Of a stretch of 37,133 bases of DNA, positions 31,544 through 37,133 are shown piece by piece. The notes beneath the pieces were generated by a model. That model made no database searches, had not been told where the DNA came from, and worked only from the letters and a program-made list of their open reading frames with translations. The stretch is from an uncultured Selenomonadales bacterium. GTDB lineage: Bacteria; Bacillota; Negativicutes; Selenomonadales; Selenomonadaceae. The translations under genes were made by a program, and so were the position numbers. Position 1 is the first letter of the stretch, and every line of letters starts with the position of its first letter. The stretch is taken from NCBI GenBank assembly GCA_937877545.1, contig CALFJE010000113.1:1-37133 (forward strand), in the 5' to 3' direction.

Positions 31544-31572
31544 ATTTTATTTCACATGCAGAGAAATTGCAA
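31544..31572 (-). promoter_or_regulatory. Promoter of the MFS gene
   Basis: On the minus strand TTGCAA (31572-31567), 17 bases, TAAAAT (31549-31544). About 47 bases before the start codon. Confidence 0.7.
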
Positions 31573-31590
31573 GCCTGCCGATAAATTTAG

Positions 31591-31619
31591 TTGCCAATGC
31601 CCGCGCCGTCCTGTAGAAT
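31591..31619 (+). promoter_or_regulatory. Promoter of the unknown gene at 31670
   Basis: TTGCCA (31591-31596), 17 bases, TAGAAT (31614-31619), with the ATG 51 bases downstream behind AAGGAGG. The gene therefore has its own sigma-A promoter, back to back with the MFS promoter. Confidence 0.7.
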
Positions 31620-31669
31620 GAGGGCGCAGTACAAGGATTTACTACGAATCAGCCAAGGAGGCGATTAAC

Positions 31670-32584
31670 ATGGATTTTGCGGTCATCGGTAAAATCAGCA
31701 CGTATGTCAAGCAGAAAAATCTGACGTTCGCCGCTAAGCACAAAATCCGAACGGGGCAGGTGCTCACCAACGCCAACGGCAACTTGCTTTCGGTGAACAC
31801 TTCGGCGTTCGATAAGCTCCGCGACGTGTCGAAGATTGCGGCTGACAAGGCTAAGCAGATGAAACTCCGCCGAATCAAGAACAAGCTCCTAAACGGGAAG
31901 AAACTTTCGGAGGACGAAATGGGCTTCCTGCGCGTCAACGACCCGAAGACGTACAAGAAGGCTAAGCACGCCGAGGAGGCTCGCGAGGAACTCAAGGCGG
32001 AACTCAAAAAGGCGAAATCCAAAGACGAGGCGCAGGAGATTATGGCGCGGGCAATGGTCAAGGCGTCGTCGGCGGCAATGGCTGAACTCGGAGCCTTGGG
32101 TCAAAGCGGCGGCATATCGACGGGCGGTAGCGGCGGCAACTCCGCAATGCAGGCGGGCGGCGGCGAGGCTTTGCAATTCGGCGGCGGCGGCGAGGCTTTG
32201 CAATTCGGCGGCGACACAGCAAATATTTCAAGCGACGAAGTTTCGGCGGAAGGTGACATTACCGGCGCAGAGGCTCAATCGACGGGCGACACTCAAAACG
32301 CCGACAACACCTCGAACGACAAAATTCACGGCACGCAGGGCAAGGACGACGACGCCAACACGCCCGAAGACATCATGGAGAAATATATCATGACGATTCG
32401 CGCCCTCGAAGACGAATGGGCGCACTTCACCAAATCCAAGGAGTACAAGGATTTGCCCGAACACACAATCGACGATACGGCGGCTATCAATAAAAAAATC
32501 CGTAAGCAAATCGCCGCCCCCAATCAAAAATTCTTGGAGGCGATTGCGCTCTATCGCAAGAACATGCTTAAGGCGTTCGATTAA
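31670..32584 (+). CDS. Charged, partly repetitive cytoplasmic protein of unknown function
   Basis: I do not recognise this 304-residue protein. Three parts are visible. Residues 1-125 are helical and very basic (ADKAKQMKLRRIKNKLLNGK, KKAKHAEEAREELKAELKKA). Residues 140-225 are low-complexity, Gly/Ser/Asp-rich, with a 9-residue unit GGGEALQFG in tandem twice. Residues 230-304 form an acidic to mixed helical domain (EDIMEKYIMTIRALEDEWAH). There is no signal peptide or membrane helix. It has its own promoter, an excellent Shine-Dalgarno (AAGGAGGCG) and ordinary codon usage, so it is expressed as a single gene. An RNA/DNA-binding or scaffold role would fit the charge pattern but is only a guess. 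Confidence 0.75.
   Translation: MDFAVIGKISTYVKQKNLTFAAKHKIRTGQVLTNANGNLLSVNTSAFDKLRDVSKIAADKAKQMKLRRIKNKLLNGKKLSEDEMGFLRVNDPKTYKKAKHAEEAREELKAELKKAKSKDEAQEIMARAMVKASSAAMAELGALGQSGGISTGGSGGNSAMQAGGGEALQFGGGGEALQFGGDTANISSDEVSAEGDITGAEAQSTGDTQNADNTSNDKIHGTQGKDDDANTPEDIMEKYIMTIRALEDEWAHFTKSKEYKDLPEHTIDDTAAINKKIRKQIAAPNQKFLEAIALYRKNMLKAFD
32155..32208 (+). repeat. 27-bp tandem repeat within the unknown gene
   Basis: Two copies of a GGC-GGC-GGC-GAG-GCT-TTG type unit (coding GGGEALQFG) stand in tandem with no base differences apart from the ends. Perfect identity points to recent unit expansion, and copy number may vary between strains. Confidence 0.8.
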
Positions 32585-32601
32585 ACTTATTTGCAATACA
32601 A

Positions 32602-32633
32602 AATCCCCGGCGGTCTGCTGACTGTCGGGGATT
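32602..32633. terminator. Hairpin terminator between convergent genes
   Basis: AATCCCCG and CGGGGATT form an 8-bp stem around a 16-base loop. The minus side has TTTTG and the plus side only AACATTT, so it mainly serves the dacF-like gene. Confidence 0.55.
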
Positions 32634-32638
32634 AACAT

Positions 32639-33781
32639 TTACGACAGGAAAGGCGCGGCTAATCGCACGAACAACGAACCTAAGCTGAAACCTTCGGCGA
32701 CGCTTTCACGGGCGATAAGCGGCACCCTCGCCACGGGTTTGCCGTCGTAGCGCAAGACAGCCTCGCCCAAAACTTTGCCCTCGTCAATGCCGCGTTCGGC
32801 GTCGACAATCCTCGGCAAATCGTAGGTAACCTTTAACAGATTCGGGTCTTCGCCCGCCATTAGCGGAAAGTTTAAATCACGCGCCGCGCCCACACGCAAG
32901 GTAGCTTGCTTGCCGCCGCGAACGAAAACCGTTTTCTCGACGCGCTCGCTGACTATGCCGTCAACCATGCGGACGCGCTCAAAGCCGTAGTTGAACAGAC
33001 TTTCCGCGTCGTCAAAGCGGGTATCGTGGTCGGTGGAGCGCATAACCACAGCGATTAGTTCAATCTCACCGCGTTTGGCACTAGCCGCAAGACAGCCGCC
33101 CGCCGCTCGCGTCCAACCGGTCTTGATACCGTTTGCGCCCTTGTACTTGCCCAAAAGCTCGTTGGTGTTGTTAAGCTCAGCCCACTTGTCCTTAGGATAA
33201 ATCCAGCGAATCGACGTGCGGCGCGTGTCGACAATCTCGCGGAAGGCGTCATTTTTGAGGCAGTAGACGGCGATACGCGCCATGTCGGCGGCGGTGGAGT
33301 AGTGATTGGGGTCGGGCAAGCCGTTGGAGTTGGCGAAGTGCGAACGCTTGCAACCCAGAGCCTTAGCCTTGGCGTTCATCATATCGGCGAATCGTACTTC
33401 GCCGCCCGCCACGGTTTGAGCCAAGGCAACCGCGCCGCCGTTTTCGGAAACCAGCATGACGGCGGTTATCATATCGCGTGCGCTCACGGAATCGCCGGTT
33501 GACCAATCGAGCGTATTGTCCTCGGTCGTTACGGCGTCGCGTCCCATGACGATTTCCTCCGTCGGGTCAAGCTTTTCCAGCGCGAGGATACACGTCAGCA
33601 TTTTGGTCATAGAGGCGGGTTCGTGCGGCGTATCGGCGTTTTTTTCGCAGATGATTCTGCCCGTCGACGCCTCGACCAGGATTGCCGATTCAGCCGCCAA
33701 TTTCGGTTCGCCCGCCGCATAAGCGATTGCGTTCATTGCCAAAGCGACGCCAATCATTATCGCCGCCAAAAGTTTCTTCAT
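32639..33781 (-). CDS. dacF: D-alanyl-D-alanine carboxypeptidase (DacF/PBP5-type)
   Basis: This class of low-molecular-weight penicillin-binding protein trims the terminal D-Ala of peptidoglycan stem peptides outside the inner membrane. A signal peptide (MKKLLAAIMIGVALAMNAIA, cut after AYA) is followed by the catalytic S57-x-x-K60 in EPASMTKM, S112-E113-N114 (the SxN motif, where SGN is most common), K220-T221-G222 in GIKTGWT, and a C-terminal PBP5_C-like beta domain (about residues 275-360). The end is a short amphipathic helix (GSLFVRLAAPFL) that may rest on the membrane. The 380-residue length is normal. It has an extended -10 promoter, divergent from gltX. Confidence 0.95.
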   Translation of the reverse strand: MKKLLAAIMIGVALAMNAIAYAAGEPKLAAESAILVEASTGRIICEKNADTPHEPASMTKMLTCILALEKLDPTEEIVMGRDAVTTEDNTLDWSTGDSVSARDMITAVMLVSENGGAVALAQTVAGGEVRFADMMNAKAKALGCKRSHFANSNGLPDPNHYSTAADMARIAVYCLKNDAFREIVDTRRTSIRWIYPKDKWAELNNTNELLGKYKGANGIKTGWTRAAGGCLAASAKRGEIELIAVVMRSTDHDTRFDDAESLFNYGFERVRMVDGIVSERVEKTVFVRGGKQATLRVGAARDLNFPLMAGEDPNLLKVTYDLPRIVDAERGIDEGKVLGEAVLRYDGKPVARVPLIARESVAEGFSLGSLFVRLAAPFLS

Positions 33782-33813
33782 GCTTACAACTCCGTATCTG
33801 AAAATTTTTGGGC

Positions 33814-33842
33814 ATTATAACATGTTTCTGTTGCGGGGGGAA
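33814..33842 (-). promoter_or_regulatory. Promoter of dacF (extended -10)
   Basis: On the minus strand TTCCCC, 17 bases, TGT-TATAAT (-10 at 33819-33814). The weak -35 is compensated by TGn before a perfect -10. It overlaps the gltX promoter's -35 and spacer. Confidence 0.65.
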
Positions 33843-33859
33843 TTTTTTTTGCCTATAAT
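33831..33859 (+). promoter_or_regulatory. Promoter of gltX
   Basis: TTGCGG (33831-33836), a 17-base spacer containing G- and T-runs, and a perfect TATAAT (33854-33859). The TTG start is 25 bases further, behind AAAGGAGGAG. Confidence 0.75.
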
Positions 33860-33883
33860 GCCGCCGATAAAGGAGGAGATATT

Positions 33884-35221
33884 TTGGACAGAATACGAAC
33901 ACGCTTCGCGCCCAGTCCGACGGGCTACATGCATATCGGCAATTTGCGGACGGCTCTTTACGCCTATTTGTTTGCCAAGTCTCAGGGCGGCGATTTCATT
34001 TTGCGGATAGAGGACACCGACCGCGCCCGCTACGTCGCCGACGCCGTGGAATTTATCGAACGCACGCTTGCCGCCGCGCAGATTATCCCCGACGAAGGTC
34101 CAAATCACGGCGGAGCCTTCGCGCCCTACGTTCAGAGCGAGCGCATGGACATTTACAAGAAGTACGCCGAGGAGCTGGTTGCGGCGGGGCACGCTTATTA
34201 CGAGGAAACCGAGCAAGGTACGGCGATTCGCCAAAGGATGCCTCGCACGGGCGAAACGACTTTTTACGACGTGCTCCACGGCAACATAACAATCGCCAAT
34301 TCCGAGCTGGAAGACCAGGTGCTCCTCAAAAGCGACGGTATGCCGACGTATAACTTTGCCAACGTCATCGACGATCACCTTATGGAGGTTTCGCATATCA
34401 TTCGCGGCACGGAGTTTATCACGTCGACGCCCAAGCACGTCCTGCTTTACGAATTCTTTGGCTGGGAATTGCCGACGTTCATACACCTCGCGCCGGTCAT
34501 GGGCAAAGCTCCCGACGGCACCGTTTCCAAGTTGAGCAAGCGTCACGGGGCGACGGGCTTTCACGACTTGATTGACGCGGGCTATCTGCCGCAAGCCATT
34601 ACCAACTACGTCGCGCTGTTGGGTTGGAGTCCGAAGAATTCTTGCCAAGAGATTTTTACGATGTCGGAGCTGATTGAAGCTTTCAGTCTCGACGGCTTGA
34701 GCAAATCGCCCGCCGTGTTCGACTACGCAAAGCTTGATTGGATGAACGGCGAATATTTCAAGGCTATGAGCGACGCCGCCTTTGCCGAGATTGCCGACGC
34801 TTACCTTGCCGACTTCGACGCGCCGCGCAAAGTTTTCCTGGCAAGCCTGTTGAAAACCCGCGTCGCCAAGCTTTCCGAAATTCCCGCGCAGATTGCCTTC
34901 CTGAAAGTTTTGCCGCCGTTCGACAGGGAATTGTTCGCCAACAAGCGCAACAAGGTCACGCCCGAAAAATCGGCAGAGATAATCGCGCCCGCGCTTGAAC
35001 GCCTTAAGCAGGTCGACGATTGGACGCTCGACACGCTCAACGACGCGATAGCCGCGCAGGTCACCGAATCGGGCTTAAAGGTCGGGGCGGTCATGTGGCC
35101 GTTGAGAATTGCGCTGTCAATGCAAAAGGTCACGCCCGGCGGCGTCACGGAAATTCTTTATCTGCTCGGCAAGGATACCTCGCTTGAACGACTTAACGCC
35201 GCGCTGAAAAATTTGGCTTGA
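33884..35221 (+). CDS. gltX: Glutamate--tRNA ligase
   Basis: The enzyme charges tRNA(Glu) (and possibly tRNA(Gln) in an indirect pathway) with glutamate. The protein is 445 residues, shorter than typical GluRS (about 480-490). The Rossmann class I HIGH motif is HIGN (residues 17-20, in PSPTGYMHIGNLRTAL). The KMSKS motif is KLSKR (near residue 216), and HGATGFHDLIDAGYLPQAIT is the family sequence after it. Its C-terminal anticodon-binding domain is compact, ending KVTPGGVTEILYLLGKDTSL. The start is TTG behind AAAGGAGGAGA, with no leader long enough for a T-box. It may also supply the glutamyl-tRNA used by HemA. Confidence 0.95.
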   Translation: MDRIRTRFAPSPTGYMHIGNLRTALYAYLFAKSQGGDFILRIEDTDRARYVADAVEFIERTLAAAQIIPDEGPNHGGAFAPYVQSERMDIYKKYAEELVAAGHAYYEETEQGTAIRQRMPRTGETTFYDVLHGNITIANSELEDQVLLKSDGMPTYNFANVIDDHLMEVSHIIRGTEFITSTPKHVLLYEFFGWELPTFIHLAPVMGKAPDGTVSKLSKRHGATGFHDLIDAGYLPQAITNYVALLGWSPKNSCQEIFTMSELIEAFSLDGLSKSPAVFDYAKLDWMNGEYFKAMSDAAFAEIADAYLADFDAPRKVFLASLLKTRVAKLSEIPAQIAFLKVLPPFDRELFANKRNKVTPEKSAEIIAPALERLKQVDDWTLDTLNDAIAAQVTESGLKVGAVMWPLRIALSMQKVTPGGVTEILYLLGKDTSLERLNAALKNLA

Positions 35222-35248
35222 CTTAAAGACGCCTCCAAAGTTTAGAAT
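35218..35248 (+). promoter_or_regulatory. Possible promoter of the aldo/keto reductase gene
   Basis: TTGACT (35218-35223) overlaps the gltX stop, with TTTAGA at 17 bases or TAGAAT at 19 bases. The spacing is imperfect, so read-through from gltX is an alternative. Confidence 0.4.
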
Positions 35249-35278
35249 CGTCACGATAAAATTTTTGGAGGGATTTTT

Positions 35279-36271
35279 ATGCAGTATGTGAAGTTCGGCA
35301 ACACAGGCATGGACGTTTCGCGCATTTGCCTCGGCATGATGAGCTTCGGCAAGCCCGGCAAGGAGAACGGCGTCTTTCCTTGGGCGTGTGACTACGACGA
35401 CGGCAAGGCAATGTTCAAGCGGGCGATTGAGCTGGGCATTAACTACTTCGACACCGCCAACGTCTACCAAATGGGCACCAGCGAGGAAATTACCGGTCGC
35501 TACATTAAAGACTTCGGGCTTGACCGCGACGAGATTGTCGTTGCTACCAAGGTTAATTTTGAAATGCGCCCCGGTCGTCCCAACGGCGGCGGCACTTCGC
35601 GCAAAAACGTCATGGCGGAGATTGACCACAGCTTGAAACGCCTGCAACTCGATTATGTCGACGTGTATCAGATTCACCGCCTCGACGCCGCTACGCCCAT
35701 GGAGGAGACTATGGAGGCTCTTCACGACGTGGTTAAGGCGGGCAAGGCGCGTTATATCGGCGCGTCAACAATTTTTGCTTGGCAACTGGAGCGTCTTCAA
35801 AATATCGCCGATCGTCACGGTTGGACAAAATTTGCCTCGCTTCAGCCGCAGTATAATCTGATTTACCGCGAGGAAGAGCGCGAAATCTTTCCGCTGTGCA
35901 CGGATAGGAAAATGGCGGTAGTACCGTGGTCGCCGTTGGCAGGCGGACGTTGCGCTCACCCGTGGGGTACAAAGACGGCTCGCAACTCGGTCGACGAAGT
36001 ATCGCCAATGGTCTGGGGCAATACCGACGCGCAAGATAAAATCGTCGTGGACAATTTGGAGCAGGTCGCCAAAGAAATCGGCTATTCAATGGCGCAAACG
36101 TCGCTGGCGTGGATGCTTGGCAAGCCGTTCATAACCGCGCCGATAGTCGGAACAACCTCCGTCAAGCACATAGAGGAGGCGGTTTCCGCGCTCGACATTA
36201 AACTCGACGAGGAAACAATCAAACGGCTGGAAGCTCCCTACGTGCCGCACATCAAGACGGGCGCATTTTAA
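35279..36271 (+). CDS. Aldo/keto reductase
   Basis: The 330-residue TIM-barrel oxidoreductase uses NADPH. The catalytic tetrad is visible: D58 and Y63 in YFDTANVY, K91 in VATKVNF and H133 in YQIHRLD. The AKR start (VKFGNTGMDVSRICLGMMSF) and the NADP-binding end (PFITAPIVGTTSVKHIEEAV) are typical of the YajO/YdhF-like branch (AKR family related to voltage-gated K channel beta subunits). The substrate is unknown. GGAGGG precedes the ATG. It is followed by an acetyltransferase 14 bases later. Confidence 0.93.
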   Translation: MQYVKFGNTGMDVSRICLGMMSFGKPGKENGVFPWACDYDDGKAMFKRAIELGINYFDTANVYQMGTSEEITGRYIKDFGLDRDEIVVATKVNFEMRPGRPNGGGTSRKNVMAEIDHSLKRLQLDYVDVYQIHRLDAATPMEETMEALHDVVKAGKARYIGASTIFAWQLERLQNIADRHGWTKFASLQPQYNLIYREEEREIFPLCTDRKMAVVPWSPLAGGRCAHPWGTKTARNSVDEVSPMVWGNTDAQDKIVVDNLEQVAKEIGYSMAQTSLAWMLGKPFITAPIVGTTSVKHIEEAVSALDIKLDEETIKRLEAPYVPHIKTGAF

Positions 36272-36285
36272 GCGGAGGCGATAAC

Positions 36286-36843
36286 ATGAGTGTTTTTGAG
36301 AATCTGCGCGGAGGCAAGCCGTATCACATCTTCGACGAGGATTATAAGCGGGAGGCGCACGGCGAATTTAAACGTTGCCGCCACCAGTGCTGGCTGATTA
36401 ACTCGACAGACCCCGACGATGCGCAAAAGATTTGGGAGTTGGAGTGCGAACTGTTCAACGGGAACTTTGACGCGACAAATTTCTTGACGCCGCCCTTCCA
36501 AATCGACGCGGCTTGTCGTATGTTCCTCGGCAAAAATGTCTTCGCAAATCACGGGCTTACGGTCATGTCGGTCGGCACCATTACGATTGAGGATGGCGTC
36601 ATGTTCGGTCCGGAAGTCGGTTTGTTCACGGTTAATCACGAGCCGAAAAATATTCGCGTCATCATGACAAAGGAAATTGTTATCAAGCGCAACGCGTGGA
36701 TTGGGGCGAGGGTGAACATTTTGCCCGGCGTGACGATAGGCGAAAACGCGATTGTCGGCACCGGCTCCGTCGTCACGAAGGATATTCCCGATAACGCCGT
36801 CGCCGTCGGCAACCCTGCGCGGGTTATCAAAATTATTGATTGA
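36286..36843 (+). CDS. Hexapeptide-repeat sugar O-acetyltransferase (Maa/LacA/NodL type)
   Basis: The 185-residue protein has the N-terminal maltose acetyltransferase helix region (EDYKREAHGEFKRCRHQCWL) and a left-handed beta-helix of hexapeptide repeats (ANHGLTVMSVGTITIEDGVM; IGARVNILPGVTIGENAIVG; GSVVTKDIPDNAVAVGNPAR). The catalytic histidine lies in FTVNHEP. It transfers acetyl from acetyl-CoA to a sugar hydroxyl. The C-terminal 15 residues recur almost identically in the chimeric remnant that follows, indicating local duplication. Confidence 0.92.
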   Translation: MSVFENLRGGKPYHIFDEDYKREAHGEFKRCRHQCWLINSTDPDDAQKIWELECELFNGNFDATNFLTPPFQIDAACRMFLGKNVFANHGLTVMSVGTITIEDGVMFGPEVGLFTVNHEPKNIRVIMTKEIVIKRNAWIGARVNILPGVTIGENAIVGTGSVVTKDIPDNAVAVGNPARVIKIID

Positions 36844-36852
36844 ACTTTCGGA

Positions 36853-36992
36853 GGACGGGCGATAGCTCGGCGCGTGGGCGCGGGCAAGCACGTCGTCTTG
36901 GGCGATTTGAAGATTGAGGCGGCAAACGCGGACTTTGAGACTTCAAGTGTCGCCGTCGGCAACCCTGCGCGGATTATTAAAATCATCGAATG
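36853..36992 (+). pseudogene. Chimeric remnant: SDR internal segment joined in frame to acetyltransferase tail
   Basis: After the acetyltransferase stop and a GGAGG, the DNA matches the SDR gene from its 14th codon on (QAIARRVGAGKHVVLGDLK, here with G for Q) for 79 bases. It then passes through DFETSS into a second copy of the acetyltransferase end (VAVGNPARIIKIIE, stop at 36990-36992). The two parts are in the same frame, so a 39-codon hybrid from GTG 36874 is theoretically translatable, but no good start or complete domain exists. It looks like the scar of a module duplication. Confidence 0.8.
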
Positions 36993-37015
36993 AACTTTTT
37001 AGGAGGGGTTGGCAA

Positions 37016-37133
37016 ATGAAAGACGTAACAGTTTTAATCGGCTCCGGCTCAATCGGACAGGCGATAGCTCGGCGCGTGGGCGCGGGCAAGCACGTCGTCT
37101 TGGGCGATTTGAAGATTGAGGCGGCAAACGCGG
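37016..37133 (+). CDS. Short-chain dehydrogenase/reductase, N-terminal fragment
   Basis: The gene runs off the right edge. From ATG 37016 (AGGAGGGG nine bases before) the peptide starts MKDVTVLIGSGSIGQAIARR, a Rossmann beta-alpha fold whose GSGSIGQA fits the SDR GxxxGxG motif, followed by VGAGKHVVLGDLKIEAANA, the second strand with the acidic residue at its end typical of NAD(H) preference. The substrate cannot be judged. Its first part is duplicated upstream in the chimera. Confidence 0.8.
   Translation, partial: MKDVTVLIGSGSIGQAIARRVGAGKHVVLGDLKIEAANA

Larger units (their letters stand above)
36799..37133. repeat. Two interleaved direct repeats (acetyltransferase tail and SDR segment)
   Basis: Repeat A: 36799-36849 and 36949-36999 (acetyltransferase end), roughly 90% identical. 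Repeat S: 36853-36931 and 37055-37133 (SDR segment), 78 of 79 bases identical and possibly longer past the edge. The order A-S-A-S with different divergence shows that at least two events took place. Confidence 0.9.

Noticed and set aside
33782..33883. A T-box leader for gltX
   Set aside because: The predicted transcript leader is under 30 bases, too short for a T-box.

Overview
The window reads as chromosome from a motile, anaerobic, diderm Firmicute, most likely a Negativicutes/Selenomonadales member. This is an inference from three things: a Firmicutes-style flagellar operon (flgM-flgN-flgK-flgL-DUF6470-fliW-csrA-flaG-fliD-fliS), Firmicutes-style synteny around tRNA-Ser, SRP RNA, dnaX, ybaB and recR, and an outer-membrane secretin. 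Coding density is high and the DNA is moderately GC-rich. TTG start codons behind strong Shine-Dalgarno sequences are common (secretin, prfC, hicA, ybaK, ydcF, the LysR gene, gltX).

Layout. 1-3988 (minus): a PilP/GspC-like protein, a secretin, sirC, hemA and the first codons of hemC, tightly packed and overlapping. 4126-4964: a carboxylesterase pseudogene. 4990-6873 (plus): a long glutamine synthetase. 7025-15954 (minus): twelve flagellar genes ending at a bidirectional terminator. 16065-16608 (plus): a hicAB toxin-antitoxin pair with its own promoter and terminator. 16607-22808 (minus): prfC, an SPFH/zinc-ribbon protein, recR, ybaB, dnaX, a decayed flavin reductase, SRP RNA and tRNA-Ser(GGA); the last two share a near-consensus promoter. 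22857-27033 (minus): a secreted protein with a tandem partial copy, YbaK, a second small secreted protein, YdcF, an unknown protein and a LysR regulator. 27284-30103 (plus): an adenylosuccinate-lyase-family enzyme followed by a DASS anion transporter whose middle has been replaced by an HNH endonuclease gene. 30154-31497 (minus): an MFS transporter. 31670-32584 (plus): an unknown charged protein. 32639-33781 (minus): a D-Ala-D-Ala carboxypeptidase. 33884-end (plus): gltX, an aldo/keto reductase, a hexapeptide acetyltransferase, a chimeric gene remnant and the start of an SDR gene.

No complete new defence or mobile system is visible. The parts most worth a second look are: (i) the HNH gene sitting exactly where the central third of the DASS transporter should be; (ii) arrays of a 7-bp repeat (TAGGAAT/TAGGGAC) in three gene junctions of the motility and secretin operons, rich in GGA and in two cases supplying the upstream gene's stop codon, possibly CsrA targets because csrA and fliW lie in the same operon; (iii) an SRP RNA whose domain IV keeps the conserved internal loop but lacks a GGAA-type cap; and (iv) two loci where a gene end has been tandemly duplicated, one as a two-gene chimera. 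Together with two deletion-ridden pseudogenes, these suggest a genome that rearranges often at small scale.
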